Shown: positions 51,329-61,649 of the stretch, piece by piece
Layout: each line of letters begins with the position of its first letter
How positions within the stretch are numbered: position 1 is the first letter of the stretch
NCBI GenBank assembly: GCA_945873925.1
Contig: CAMCES010000004.1
Coordinates: 1-64,000 of the forward strand
Direction: 5' to 3'
DNA from: Bordetella parapertussis
GTDB lineage: Bacteria > Pseudomonadota > Gammaproteobacteria > Burkholderiales > Burkholderiaceae_C
DNA length: 64,000 nt
Notes under the pieces: generated by a model
Seen by the model: only the letters and a program-made list of their open reading frames with translations
The model's database searches: none
Told to the model about the DNA's origin: nothing
Position numbers and translations under genes: made by a program

Positions 51329-53904
51329 TGGAAGTCACTCGCATTCGCGCCTTGCGCGGCCCCAATTTGTGGACACGCCACACCGCTGTCGAAGCCATGG
51401 TGCGGTGCGCCCCTGGCCTGGAAAGCGACCTGAGTGACAACCAACAGGCCTTCGAAAAGCGCTTGCGCCATTTGTTTCCTGGCCTTGGCCGCTTGCAATC
51501 AGACCAAGCACAAGCGCCCCTGAGCATGGCGCACGCCTTGGAAGCCACCGCCTTGCACTTGCAAACCCAAGCGGGTTGCCCGGTCACTTTCAGTCGCACC
51601 ACTGCCACCCCGGACGACGGCTTGTTTCAAGTCGTGGTCGAGTACTCGGTCGAACAAGTCGGCAAGCTGGCGATGGACCTGGCACAGCAACTGTGTCTTG
51701 CGGCCTTGAGCGATGGTCACTTTGATGTGGACCAAAGCCTGCATGCATTGCGTGAGTTGGACGAGGAGCTGCGCTTGGGGCCTTCGACGGGTGCCATCGT
51801 TGACGCGGCCTTGGCGCGGGGCATACCTTTTCGCCGCTTGACCGATGGCAGCTTGGTGCAGTTTGGCTGGGGCAGCAAACAACGACGCATCCAAGCCGCT
51901 GAAACCGACTTCAGCAGCGCGATTGCCGAATCCATCGCACAAGACAAAGAACTTTCCAAAAAACTGCTGCAAGCCGCAGGCGTGCCAGTGCCTGTCGGTC
52001 GGCCCGTGGTGGATGCCGAAGACGCTTGGGCCGCGGCCCAAGACATCGGCTTGCCGGTGGTACTCAAACCACGGGACGGCAACCAAGGCAAGGGGGTCGC
52101 GGTCAACCTCAAAACCCGCGAAGAAGTCATCGCAGGGTTTAACAGCGCTTTGGAATTCCGTGATGACATCATGGTCGAGCGTTACCTGCCTGGCAGCGAC
52201 TACCGCTTGCTGGTGGTGGGCGACAAGATGGTGGCAGCGGCCCGGCGCGAACCACCCTTGGTGGTGGGTGACGGCAAATCCACGGTGCGTCAGTTGGTTG
52301 ACAAAGTCAATGCCGACCCGCGCCGAGGCGATGGCCACGCCACCTCGCTCACCAAAATCCGTTTTGACGAGATTGCCTTGGCCCGCTTGAGCGAACAGGG
52401 TTTCGATGCCGAAAGTGTGCCTGCCAAAGGCGCTCGGGTGGTCTTGCGCAACAACGCCAATTTGTCCACCGGTGGCACCGCCACCGACGTCACCGACGAC
52501 GTTCACCCCGAAGTCGCCGCCCGCGCCGTGATGGCCGCGCAAATGGTCGGCCTGGATGTGTGTGGCGTCGACGTGGTTGTCGAGTCGGTGCTCAAACCCC
52601 TGGAAGAGCAAAACGGCGGCATCGTGGAAGTCAACGCCGCACCAGGTTTGCGCATGCATTTGCAACCCTCGTTTGGCAAGGGTCGCGATGTGGGCAGCGC
52701 GATCATCGACACCATGTTTGGCCCCGGCCAAGATGGCCGCATTCCCTTGATCGCGGTCACCGGCACCAACGGCAAAACCACCACCGTGCGTTTGTGCGCC
52801 CATTTGCTGCGAGCCAACGGCTTGCGCGTGGGCATGACCAACACCGATGGCGTGTATGTCAATGGCTTGCAACTCGACACCGGCGACTGCAGCGGACCCC
52901 GCAGCGCCCGCAGCGTGTTGATGCACCCCGATGTGGATGCCGCTGTGCTCGAAACCGCACGAGGCGGCATGTTGCGCGAAGGCCTGGCCTTTGACCGTTG
53001 CCATGTGGCGGTGGTGACCAACATCGGCAGCGGCGACCACCTGGGCTTGAACTACATCAGCACCGTCGAAGACCTGGCGGTCTTGAAGCGCGTGATCGTG
53101 CAAAACGTGGCCCCCACCGGCATGGCCGTGCTCAATGCGGCTGACCCGATCGTGGCGGCCATGGCACCCAACTGCCCAGGCCAGGTGACGTTTTTTGCGA
53201 TCGACCCGTACAACCCGGTGCTCGCCACTCACCGTGCACAAGGCAAACGCGTGCTGTTTGTGGAGGACGGCCAGATCGTTGCCAAAGAAGGCGCCCAGCA
53301 AGTACGCATCTCCTTGGCAGAAATTCCCCTCACGCAAAACGGCGCGATTGGTTTTCAGGTGGAAAACGCCATGGCCTCGATTGGTGCAGCTTGGGCAGTG
53401 GGTTTGCCTTGGGAGTCGATCTGCGAAGGTTTGTCCAACTTTGTGAGCGACACCCAAGGCGTGCCTGGGCGTTTCAACATGTTCGAGTACAAGGGCGCCA
53501 CCATCATTGCCGACTATGGCCACAACCCCGACGCGATCAAAGCGCTGGTGCAAGCGGTGACCAACCTCCCCGCCAAACAACGCAGCGTGGTCATCAGCGG
53601 TGCGGGTGATCGACGCGACGAGGACATCCGCGAGCAAACCCGCCTCATTGGCAGCGCCTTCGAGCGCGTGGTGTTGTTTGAAGATGCTTGCCAACGTGGC
53701 CGCGCAGACGGTGAGGTGTTGGCCCTGTTACGGCAAGGCTTGCAAGGCGCGTCCCGGACCCAAGACATCAGCGAGATCCACGGCGAGTTCATCGCGATTG
53801 ACCATGCGTTGGCGCAACTCCAGCCCGGTGAACTGTGTTTGATCTTGATCGACCAAGTGGAAGAAGCCTTGGCGCACATTGGGATGCGGGTGGCGGGGCA
53901 GTAA
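51328..53904 (+). CDS. cphA: Cyanophycin synthetase
   Basis: An 858-residue enzyme that polymerises aspartate and arginine into multi-L-arginyl-poly-L-aspartate. N-terminal domain, ATP-grasp domain (PVVLKPRDGNQGKGVAVNL, VEVNAAPGLRMHLQP) and Mur-ligase-like domain with intact P-loop AVTGTNGKTTTVRL near residue 476, GGMLREGLAFDRC and the C-terminal IADYGHNPDAIKAL are all present. It forms a two-gene unit with CphA-prime. No cyanophycinase gene is visible in the window. Confidence 0.95.
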   Translation: MEVTRIRALRGPNLWTRHTAVEAMVRCAPGLESDLSDNQQAFEKRLRHLFPGLGRLQSDQAQAPLSMAHALEATALHLQTQAGCPVTFSRTTATPDDGLFQVVVEYSVEQVGKLAMDLAQQLCLAALSDGHFDVDQSLHALRELDEELRLGPSTGAIVDAALARGIPFRRLTDGSLVQFGWGSKQRRIQAAETDFSSAIAESIAQDKELSKKLLQAAGVPVPVGRPVVDAEDAWAAAQDIGLPVVLKPRDGNQGKGVAVNLKTREEVIAGFNSALEFRDDIMVERYLPGSDYRLLVVGDKMVAAARREPPLVVGDGKSTVRQLVDKVNADPRRGDGHATSLTKIRFDEIALARLSEQGFDAESVPAKGARVVLRNNANLSTGGTATDVTDDVHPEVAARAVMAAQMVGLDVCGVDVVVESVLKPLEEQNGGIVEVNAAPGLRMHLQPSFGKGRDVGSAIIDTMFGPGQDGRIPLIAVTGTNGKTTTVRLCAHLLRANGLRVGMTNTDGVYVNGLQLDTGDCSGPRSARSVLMHPDVDAAVLETARGGMLREGLAFDRCHVAVVTNIGSGDHLGLNYISTVEDLAVLKRVIVQNVAPTGMAVLNAADPIVAAMAPNCPGQVTFFAIDPYNPVLATHRAQGKRVLFVEDGQIVAKEGAQQVRISLAEIPLTQNGAIGFQVENAMASIGAAWAVGLPWESICEGLSNFVSDTQGVPGRFNMFEYKGATIIADYGHNPDAIKALVQAVTNLPAKQRSVVISGAGDRRDEDIREQTRLIGSAFERVVLFEDACQRGRADGEVLALLRQGLQGASRTQDISEIHGEFIAIDHALAQLQPGELCLILIDQVEEALAHIGMRVAGQ

Positions 53905-53936
53905 GCCAGCGCACTCGTCCTTACCGAAGGGCTCTT

Positions 53937-56396
53937 TCAGTGCCGCCAATACCGCCTGTTCTCTTCCCTTTCACACACCAACTGGTCAGGCGACTCACTG
54001 CGCCAGGTCATGGCACCACACTCAGGCGACAACCTGACCGCGATGCCTCGCGCCAGATAGCGTTGCAGCACTTGCGGCGCAGGGTGGCCATAGCGGTTGC
54101 GATAGCCGATTTGGATCAGTGCAAAGCGGGGTTGCACGGCATCCAAAAACACCTGGGTGGACGAAGTTTTGCTGCCGTGGTGCGGCACCAGCAACACGTC
54201 GGCACGCAAGGCCTCGCCCATGCGCTGCACCAAGGCCAGTTCTTGAATGGCATCAATGTCTGCGCTGAGCAAGGCCACGCGATCGTTGGCTTGGATGCGT
54301 AAAACGCAGCTGCGGGCGTTCGGTGAAAGCACCCTTTCGTAATCCGCTGCCAGGGGGTGAACGATGTCAAAGCGCACGCCATCCCACACCCAGCCTTGTC
54401 CGGCTTCACAGCGCTTGATCGACAACTGATTGGCGATCCAATGTGCTTGGTCAATCGACGACAACACCTGCGCCTGCGGTTGCGCTTTCAACACCGAGAA
54501 TGCGCCGCCGGTGTGGTCGCTGTCTTGGTGGCTCAAGACCACGGTGTCCAGGTGTTCAGCCGTGCGTTGCAACAAGGGCAACAACACCCGTTCCCCCGCA
54601 TCACTGTCGCTGCCAAAGCGCGGTCCCGCGTCAAACAACAGGCTGTGCTGTGCGGTGCGGACCAAGACCGCGTTGCCTTGCCCGATGTCAGCCGTCAGCA
54701 AATCAAACGCACCTGCGGCAGGCCTGGCCACGGGCCACACCAGCACGGGCAGCAGCAAAGCCAGTGCAGTCCAACGCCATCGCCCCAACCGTCGCCAAGC
54801 CAAGACCGCGCCCGCGGCCATGCCCATCAGCCCGACCCACCACGGCGGCGCAGGCACCTGCCACACCGCCCATGGCAGTTTGGCGAGCGGCTCTGTCACC
54901 GCGCACAAGGCTTGCAATGCTCCGCTGCACAACCACCACACAGGCGCAAACACACTCCCCAAAAACGCCAAGGGTGTGACCACCAAGGTGACCCAGGGAA
55001 TCGCAAACAGATTCACCAGCAAGCCGACCAATGACAACTGCTGAAACAACACCACAGTCAGGGGCGCCAGGCACAGGCTGATACGCCACTGCTCATGCCA
55101 CAGCAACCGCAATGACTGCAGGGCACGTTGCCACCTGCTGCTTGACGCTTGGGCAGGCGGCTCTGGTTGCGGGTTGCCCAAAAACAAAATACCCACCGCC
55201 ACAAAGCTCAACCAAAACCCGCTTTGCAACAATGCCCAAGGGTCAAGCAGCACCACCATCACCGCCGCCAACAGCCATTGGGTCAGGCCAGGCCAACACA
55301 GCGCTCGCCAGCGCAAGCAACCCGCGACCACCAACATCACCAAGGTGCGTTGAGCAGGCACGCCCCATCCGCTGAATACCGCATACACCAGCGCGCACAC
55401 CATGCCGCCCCACAACCCGGCCCAAGGCGCTGGATAGACCAAACACCAAGAGCGCCCCCACCGATCGCTGAGGCGCCACAGTTTTCCGACCAAGCGCTGC
55501 GCCAGCCAGGCCCACAAGGTGATGTGCAGACCAGAGATGCTCATCAAATGGGCGATGCCGGTGATGCGAAACATGTCCCAATCACTGTGCCCGATGGCAG
55601 CTTGGTCGCCGATCAGCAAGGCCGCGATCAAGCCCGACCAACGTGGCTCGGGGATGGTTTGCAGGATGCGCGAACGCACGGCTTGGCGCCATTGCTGAAC
55701 CGGGTATTGCCAGGTGTGTGCAAGGCGAACCGCGGCAGGGTATTGGGCAGCATCGCGTACATGGCCGGTGGCTTGGACACCCTGCTCCCACAGCCACAGT
55801 TCTGCGTCAAACCCACCTGGGTTGGCCAAGCCATGCGGCCTCTTCAGGCGAACCACCATCTGCCAACGCTCGCCAGCTGTCAACCGGGGCAAGGTTTTTG
55901 GCTCGCCTGCCCATGCCTGCTTGTACCAAGCCAGCTGCAACAGGCCGGGCAGACGCACCGTTTGCAGGTCATGCAAGCGCCGCGCTTGATCTGGCGCAAA
56001 CTGAAAACGCATGCTGTCTGCACCGGTCTGCGGCATGCTGGCCACCACCCCGGTGACCAGCAGGTCTACCCCCTCCAAAGCGGGATTCAAGCGGGTTTGC
56101 ATGAAGGCCAGCGCGCGCAGGTTGACGCACCCAAATGCCAGCATCGCCACCAGTCCCATGGCCCACACCAAGTGCACCCAGCGTCTGCGCAAAGGGTGTT
56201 GAAGAGGCGGCCACCAGCGCAACAAGCCGAGACACAGCAGCGCCAAGCCACCGGCGCCCAGCCATCCGACAGCGGTCTCGGTCAGTGACCACAGCCGGGG
56301 TTGGAACAACTGCGCAGCCGTGCCCAACAACCATGCCAAAAGCATGGGCGTGAGCCAGGCAAAACGCAGCGTCAGAGGCAGCTCCCTTCCAGTCAA
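53937..56396 (-). CDS. comEC: DNA uptake channel ComEC/Rec2
   Basis: About 819 residues: an N-terminal DUF4131 region, a central Competence membrane domain (ITGIAHLMSISGLHITL, WGVPAQRTLVMLVV) and a C-terminal metallo-beta-lactamase domain with VVLSHQDSDHTGG and LLVPHHGSKTSS. It moves single-stranded DNA through the inner membrane in natural transformation. The start used is a TTG at 56394-56396; no ATG with a good ribosome-binding site precedes the first membrane segment, so the true start may differ by up to 17 residues. Confidence 0.9.
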   Translation of the reverse strand: MTGRELPLTLRFAWLTPMLLAWLLGTAAQLFQPRLWSLTETAVGWLGAGGLALLCLGLLRWWPPLQHPLRRRWVHLVWAMGLVAMLAFGCVNLRALAFMQTRLNPALEGVDLLVTGVVASMPQTGADSMRFQFAPDQARRLHDLQTVRLPGLLQLAWYKQAWAGEPKTLPRLTAGERWQMVVRLKRPHGLANPGGFDAELWLWEQGVQATGHVRDAAQYPAAVRLAHTWQYPVQQWRQAVRSRILQTIPEPRWSGLIAALLIGDQAAIGHSDWDMFRITGIAHLMSISGLHITLWAWLAQRLVGKLWRLSDRWGRSWCLVYPAPWAGLWGGMVCALVYAVFSGWGVPAQRTLVMLVVAGCLRWRALCWPGLTQWLLAAVMVVLLDPWALLQSGFWLSFVAVGILFLGNPQPEPPAQASSSRWQRALQSLRLLWHEQWRISLCLAPLTVVLFQQLSLVGLLVNLFAIPWVTLVVTPLAFLGSVFAPVWWLCSGALQALCAVTEPLAKLPWAVWQVPAPPWWVGLMGMAAGAVLAWRRLGRWRWTALALLLPVLVWPVARPAAGAFDLLTADIGQGNAVLVRTAQHSLLFDAGPRFGSDSDAGERVLLPLLQRTAEHLDTVVLSHQDSDHTGGAFSVLKAQPQAQVLSSIDQAHWIANQLSIKRCEAGQGWVWDGVRFDIVHPLAADYERVLSPNARSCVLRIQANDRVALLSADIDAIQELALVQRMGEALRADVLLVPHHGSKTSSTQVFLDAVQPRFALIQIGYRNRYGHPAPQVLQRYLARGIAVRLSPECGAMTWRSESPDQLVCEREENRRYWRH

Positions 56397-56441
56397 TCAC
56401 CCGCAGCTGGGCTGGGTGGGAAGGAACTGTAGGCAAACCGC

Positions 56442-56864
56442 TCAGGGTTTGGGGTCAGTACAAATCTGTTTTTTCAGCAGTGCCAGGTACGAGCCGGGTC
56501 GAATCGCTGCATCCCGCGGCCGCCATTCTGCGACTTCGAATGAGGCTACTTCGCGGCCCTTGCCCTCAGGCTTGGCGTAATAGCTTTCTGAGAGCTTGAC
56601 GAAGGAATCGGTTTTGCATTGGATGCGCCAGCGTGCCATGGAGGACTGGTATTCATCGCCATTGGGTGCTTTGGAGGGCGCGGCCAAATTGGTCATGGTC
56701 CAGGCAATCCGGTTGATATGCACTGCCCGCACCGAGTCTTTGTCCCAGGTGTGGGTGATGTCATCGTCTTTGAGCAATTCCAGCCACTCGGCCTGCGCCA
56801 AGCCACCGCCAAGCATCAGCAAGGTGGCGGCCAGGAACTGAACCAGAATGGAGAGAGACTTCAT
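56442..56864 (-). CDS. Secreted surface-adhesin-E-like protein
   Basis: A 140-residue protein with a signal peptide (MKSLSILVQFLAATLLMLGG, cleaved near QAEW). The mature part has WLELLKDDDITHTWDKDSV and ARWRIQCKTDSFVKLSE, with a C-terminal cysteine in KKQICTDPK that could pair with the first, resembling the adhesin E/CNP1-type family of small periplasmic proteins. The function is not known; the family assignment is tentative. Confidence 0.62.
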   Translation of the reverse strand: MKSLSILVQFLAATLLMLGGGLAQAEWLELLKDDDITHTWDKDSVRAVHINRIAWTMTNLAAPSKAPNGDEYQSSMARWRIQCKTDSFVKLSESYYAKPEGKGREVASFEVAEWRPRDAAIRPGSYLALLKKQICTDPKP

Positions 56865-56982
56865 GTTCTGGTAATCGACTTCAACCCATCAGACTTGAAT
56901 CGGGTCGCCACGTCTGGGCTGCGCACTTGGCCGAGCGACCAGGTTCTACACTCTGTGCTGTCTTTTTCAACCGATAAACACC

Positions 56983-57444
56983 ATGAGCATCGACCAACGC
57001 CTGCAAGCCCTCAACATCCAACTGCCCCCCGTGGCCATCCCTGCCGCCGCCTATGTCCCCTATGTGCAAACCGGCAACCTGGTGTTCATCAGCGGCCACA
57101 TCGCCAAGCAAGACGGCAAACCATGGGTCGGTCAGCTGGGCACGAACATGGACCTCGAAACCGGCAAACTGGCCGCCAAAAGCGTTGCCATTGACCTCTT
57201 GGGCAGCTTGAGTGCCGCCTGCGGAGGCGATTTGCACAAGGTCAAACGCATCGTGAAAGTGATGAGCTTGGTCAACTCCAGCCCCATGTTCACCGAACAC
57301 CACCTGGTCACCAACGGCTGCAGCGAATTGCTGGGTCACATCATGGGTGATGCTGGCTTGCACGCTCGCAGCGCCTTTGGGGTGGCGCAACTGCCGATGG
57401 GGGCGTGTGTCGAGATTGAAATGATTGCCGAATTGCACGCTTGA
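56983..57444 (+). CDS. RidA/YjgF-family deaminase
   Basis: A 153-residue RidA-type protein (MSIDQRLQALNIQLPPVAIPAA, then TGNLVFISGHIAKQDG and FGVAQLPMGACVEIEMIAEL). The arginine-containing active site of classical RidA is not obvious; the longer YjgF subgroup, to which the length fits, often differs there. Expected role: hydrolysis of reactive enamine/imine intermediates. It converges with the RND permease, 14 bp apart. Confidence 0.85.
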   Translation: MSIDQRLQALNIQLPPVAIPAAAYVPYVQTGNLVFISGHIAKQDGKPWVGQLGTNMDLETGKLAAKSVAIDLLGSLSAACGGDLHKVKRIVKVMSLVNSSPMFTEHHLVTNGCSELLGHIMGDAGLHARSAFGVAQLPMGACVEIEMIAELHA

Positions 57445-57458
57445 GCCGCCAGCCGTTT

Positions 57459-60400
57459 TCAGCTGCTTGAAGGTCTGACTTTGCCCCACAGCCGGGCCAG
57501 CAGCAAACCAACGTCATCGACATACAAATAAACCGCCGGAATCACCAACAGGCTGAGGAAGGTGGAGGTGATCAAGCCACCAATCACCGACACCGCCATC
57601 GGCGAGCGAAAGCTGCCATCGGAGGTGCCCCAACCGGCTGCGATCGGCAACATGCCAGCACCCATGGCGATGGTGGTCATGATGATCGGACGGGCCCGTT
57701 TTTGGCAGGCGTCCATCAAGGCGTCAAACCGGCTCAAGCCCATGTCACGTTGCGCCACGATCGCGTACTCGACCAACAAAATCGAGTTCTTGGTCGCCAC
57801 ACCCATGAGCATGATCAAACCAATCAGCGAGGGCATGGAGAAGCTTTTGTCGGCAATCAAGAGGCCAACAAACGCACCCCCCAAAGACAGCGGCAAGGCC
57901 GCCAAGATCGTGACCGGGTGCAAGACGCTCTTAAAAAGCAGCACCAACACCAAATAAATACACAAGATACCGGTGAGCATCGCCAGCGCAAAACTGGCAA
58001 ACAGCTCTTCCATGATTTCAGCGTCGCCCACCTCGACCAACTTGATGCCCGGCGGCAACTGCTGCACGGTGGGGAGGTTTTTCACCAGCTCTTTCACATC
58101 GCCCAGGCCTTTGCCCGATAACTCGATTTGGAATTGGATGTTGCGCTCGCGGTTGTAGCGATCAATGATGGCTGGGCCGCCGCTGGCCTCTAAGGTGGCG
58201 ACCTCGGCCAGCAACACCGGGCCTTTGCTGCCAGGCACAGTCAAGCGCCCGAGCAGTTCCAGGTCTTGGCGTGCGCTGTCGGCCAACTTGACCATGATCG
58301 GCACTTGCCGTTGCGCCAAGTTGAGTTTGGGCAGGGCCACGTCGTAGTCGCCGACAGTGGCGATGCGCAAGGTGTCGCCAATCGCGGCACTGGTCACGCC
58401 CAAATCGGCAGCGCGGGCAAAGTCAGGGCGCACCGCGATTTCTTGGCGCACCAAGCTGGCACTCGAATTGACCGAACCCAAGCCAGGGATGGTGCGCAAA
58501 TCGCGCTCAAACACGGTGGCCGATTGCTGCAGCGTGGTCGGATCGTCACCGGTGAGCATGACCAGGTATTTCTCGCCGGATGCACCCAAGCCGACCTTGG
58601 TGCGCACGCCAGGAATGTCCGTCAACAGCGCACGGATTTGGTTTTCAATCACGCCTTTGCGTGGGCGTTCGCCGCGCTTGGTCAGTTGGATCGTGAGGGT
58701 CGCCATGCGGGTCTCCGCCGCACTTTGGGGCATGCCAGGGTCCGCGCCCGCCGAGCCGCCACCGATGGTGGTGTAGACGCTTTGAATCTGCGGTATTTGG
58801 GCGATCCGCTGGCGCACATCCTCCGCGGCCTGTTGTGTCAGGGACAAGGAAGTCCCCGGGGGCAGTTCCAGGTAAATCTGGGTTTGCGAGTTGTCGTCTG
58901 GTGGAATGAATCCGGTCGGCAGCAAGGGAATCAAGGCCAAGGAACCGATGAAAAAAGCCGCGGCACCCAGCGCGGTCCAGAAACGGTGGTTCAAGCACCA
59001 GCGCACGGTACGCAAATAGGTCGGCATCCAAAACGGCACCGGTGCGGGTTTGTTGGTTGGCTTCAACATATAGGCCGACATCATGGGGGTGAGCATCCGC
59101 GCCACCACCAGGGAGGCAAACACCGCCAAGGCTGCGGTCCAACCAAATTGTTTGAAAAACTTACCCGGCACGCCACTCATGAAGGCGGTGGGCAAAAACA
59201 CCGCGACCAGGGTGAAAGTGGTGGCAATCACGGCCAGGCCAATTTCATCCGCCGCTTCCATCGCGGCTTTGAACGGGGTCTTACCCATGTGCAAATGCCG
59301 CTCGATGTTCTCCACCTCAACGATCGCGTCGTCGACCAAGATACCGACCACCAAGGACAGCGCCAACAGGCTGATGACGTTGATGGAAAAGCCCAGGTAC
59401 CACATGCCGATGAAGGCGGGAATCACCGACAGTGGCAGCGCTACCGCCGACACAAAAGTGGCGCGCAAATCACGCAAAAACAGCCACACCACCAGCACCG
59501 CCAACAAGGCGCCTTCGTACAACAAGATCAAGGAGGCTTGGTATTCCTCTTCGACCGGGGTGACAAAGTCAAATGCAGTGTTGATTTGGATATTCGGGTG
59601 GTTGGCGCGCAACTCGGTCAAGGCCTTTTGCACCGCAGCGCCCACTTCCACTTCACTCGCACCGCGGCTGCGGGTGATTTCAAAACCCACCACAGGTTGG
59701 CCGTTGAGATAGGCCGCCGAGCGTTGCTCTGCAACCGTGTCACTCACTTGCGCGATGTCCGCCAAGCGGATGCGCCCGCCCTGCCCGACTGACAACTCGA
59801 GTTCGGCCAAATCAGCGGCCGAGCCGACCGTCGCCAAGGTGCGCATGGGCTGCTCGCTGCCGCCCAAATCGGTGCGCCCACCCGCGCTTTCGCTTTGCAC
59901 CTGCTTGAGTTGACGCGAGACATCGGCCGCGCTGATGCGCAAGGCCTGCATTCGCACCGGGTCGAGGGCAATCGCGACTTCGCGTTTGACACCGCCTACG
60001 CGGTTGACCGCGCCCACGCCCTTGACCGACAGCAAGCGACGCGCCACGGTTTGGTCGACAAACCAGCTCAATCCTTCGGCATCCAAATCGGGTGCCGTGA
60101 TGGTGAAAGCCAACACCGGCGTCCCCGCAAAGTCGAGCTTGCTGACCGTGGGTTCGAGCATGTCAGCGGGCAAGTCACCACGCACGCCGTTGACCGCCGA
60201 GCGGATTTCGTCGAGAGCCTCTTGCACCGGCTTTTCAATGCGAAATTCGCAGGTAATCAGGACCGCGCCGTCTTGCACTTTGGTGTAAATGTTTTTCAGG
60301 CCCTGCACCGACACCACAGCGTTTTCAATCTTGCGCGCCACCTCGGTTTCCATTTGTCCGGGCGCGGCCCCCGGCAAGGCTGCCGACACCGAGATGGTGG

Positions 60401-60527
60401 GCAGGTCCAGGTCTGGGAAGTTTTGTACCTTCATGGCCTTGAAGGCCAGCATGCCAGCCAAGCTCAGCAAAATAAACAGCACCACCGAAGGCACGGGGTT
60501 GCGTATGGACCATGAGGAAACGTTCAT
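57459..60527 (-). CDS. RND efflux permease (AcrB/MexB-like)
   Basis: A 1022-residue inner-membrane proton-driven exporter with twelve membrane segments and two large periplasmic loops. The proton-relay aspartates lie in LVVGILVDDAIVEVENIERH (segment 4); LPPGTSLSLTQQAAEDVR and the C-terminal RARPIIMTTIAMGAGMLP are standard. Its length fits the heavy-metal-independent, multidrug type rather than CusA. The start overlaps the adaptor gene by ATGA. No outer-membrane TolC-like gene is adjacent. Confidence 0.92.
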   Translation of the reverse strand: MNVSSWSIRNPVPSVVLFILLSLAGMLAFKAMKVQNFPDLDLPTISVSAALPGAAPGQMETEVARKIENAVVSVQGLKNIYTKVQDGAVLITCEFRIEKPVQEALDEIRSAVNGVRGDLPADMLEPTVSKLDFAGTPVLAFTITAPDLDAEGLSWFVDQTVARRLLSVKGVGAVNRVGGVKREVAIALDPVRMQALRISAADVSRQLKQVQSESAGGRTDLGGSEQPMRTLATVGSAADLAELELSVGQGGRIRLADIAQVSDTVAEQRSAAYLNGQPVVGFEITRSRGASEVEVGAAVQKALTELRANHPNIQINTAFDFVTPVEEEYQASLILLYEGALLAVLVVWLFLRDLRATFVSAVALPLSVIPAFIGMWYLGFSINVISLLALSLVVGILVDDAIVEVENIERHLHMGKTPFKAAMEAADEIGLAVIATTFTLVAVFLPTAFMSGVPGKFFKQFGWTAALAVFASLVVARMLTPMMSAYMLKPTNKPAPVPFWMPTYLRTVRWCLNHRFWTALGAAAFFIGSLALIPLLPTGFIPPDDNSQTQIYLELPPGTSLSLTQQAAEDVRQRIAQIPQIQSVYTTIGGGSAGADPGMPQSAAETRMATLTIQLTKRGERPRKGVIENQIRALLTDIPGVRTKVGLGASGEKYLVMLTGDDPTTLQQSATVFERDLRTIPGLGSVNSSASLVRQEIAVRPDFARAADLGVTSAAIGDTLRIATVGDYDVALPKLNLAQRQVPIMVKLADSARQDLELLGRLTVPGSKGPVLLAEVATLEASGGPAIIDRYNRERNIQFQIELSGKGLGDVKELVKNLPTVQQLPPGIKLVEVGDAEIMEELFASFALAMLTGILCIYLVLVLLFKSVLHPVTILAALPLSLGGAFVGLLIADKSFSMPSLIGLIMLMGVATKNSILLVEYAIVAQRDMGLSRFDALMDACQKRARPIIMTTIAMGAGMLPIAAGWGTSDGSFRSPMAVSVIGGLITSTFLSLLVIPAVYLYVDDVGLLLARLWGKVRPSSS

Positions 60528-61624
60528 GGCACAACCTTCACCAGGTCACCTGCTGTCAAGAAGCCCGCGCCGCGCACCACCACTTTGGCGTTGTCTGGCA
60601 AGCCTTGGGTGATCTCGAGCAATTCCCCTTGGCGGCGACCCACGCTCACCTTGTGCAGGCTCACGCGTTGATCCGCACCCAGCACAAACACCTGCTGAAA
60701 GCCGTCCCGCATGACCACTGACTGCTGCGGCACCAAGCGGGCAGCGGTGCTGCCAAATTCAAATTCGCCCCGGGCAAACATGCCGGGCTTCAAGACACCC
60801 AAAGCGGACGAGGGTAAGTCGACATACACCACACCGGTGCGGTTTTGCAGATCAACCGTGGGCGCGACCATGCGCACCGTGCCACGGACATCGCCTTGGG
60901 GCGGCGTGCTGATACGTACCTTTTGGCCGGGCTTGATGCGAAACAACTCGGAGGACACCAAATCGGCTCGCCACTCCAAGCGGTTGCCGCGCACCAACCG
61001 GAACAACTCGGTGCCCACCCCCAGCACCGCACCCACGCTGGCGGTGCGTGCAGAAATCACGCCGTTGTCAGGCGCTTTGACTTGGGTTTGACGCAACAAC
61101 AGTTCTTGCACGGCCAAGGCAGCCTGGGCAGACTCGACACGCGCTTTGGCGGTCGCCTCGGCGGTCAGGTACTGGTTGAATTGCTGCGCACTGATCACGC
61201 CGCTGGGCTGCAAGGCTCTGGCACGGTCGGCATTGGCCTGGGTTTCAGAGGCAACCGCCTTGGCTTCGTTCAAGGCCGCTTTGGCCTGGTTGATGCCCGC
61301 TTGCACCGTCTCCGTGGCGAACACCGCCAACACCTGCCCGGCCTTGACCTGGTCGCCCACGTTCACCCGCACCTCGGTCAAGCGCAAGCCGCCAATCTCG
61401 GCGCCAATGCTGGCCTCTTGCCAAGCGGCCACGGTGCCGTTGGCGCTCAGGCGTTGGGAGAGGTTTTGGGTTTGTGCCTGTGTCACGGTCACTGTCATGG
61501 CGGGTCGGGGGCCAGCGGCTTTGGCGGGGTCGGCCTTGTCCTGCGCCCAAACCACCACACTGCAAAGACCCATCGCCAGAACCAACCCGGGCTGGGCAAC
61601 GCACCGTTTGAGACTTCTTCGCAT
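60524..61624 (-). CDS. RND efflux periplasmic adaptor (membrane fusion protein)
   Basis: A 366-residue adaptor linking the RND pump to an outer-membrane channel. Signal peptide at residues 1-27, then the lipoyl-like half-motifs (EIGGLRLTEVRVNVGDQVKAGQ), a helical hairpin rich in Ala and Glu, VKAPDNGVISARTASVGAVL, and beta-barrel and membrane-proximal domains. The start at 61624 (MRRSLKRC) is preferred because the 35 extra upstream residues would precede the signal peptide. Confidence 0.9.
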   Translation of the reverse strand: MRRSLKRCVAQPGLVLAMGLCSVVVWAQDKADPAKAAGPRPAMTVTVTQAQTQNLSQRLSANGTVAAWQEASIGAEIGGLRLTEVRVNVGDQVKAGQVLAVFATETVQAGINQAKAALNEAKAVASETQANADRARALQPSGVISAQQFNQYLTAEATAKARVESAQAALAVQELLLRQTQVKAPDNGVISARTASVGAVLGVGTELFRLVRGNRLEWRADLVSSELFRIKPGQKVRISTPPQGDVRGTVRMVAPTVDLQNRTGVVYVDLPSSALGVLKPGMFARGEFEFGSTAARLVPQQSVVMRDGFQQVFVLGADQRVSLHKVSVGRRQGELLEITQGLPDNAKVVVRGAGFLTAGDLVKVVP

Positions 61625-61649
61625 AAAACCTGCCTTCAGTAAATGGAAT

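Noticed and set aside
51499..53694. 731-codon open frame on the minus strand opposite cphA
   Set aside because: It mirrors the codon pattern of cphA, has His/Gly/Val-rich composition with no recognisable domain, and cphA on the other strand has full family homology.
58266..59792. 508-codon plus-strand frame opposite the RND permease, and 61146-63020 opposite the adaptor and parC
   Set aside because: Both are antisense shadows in GC-rich coding DNA; the second crosses two real genes and the gap between them.
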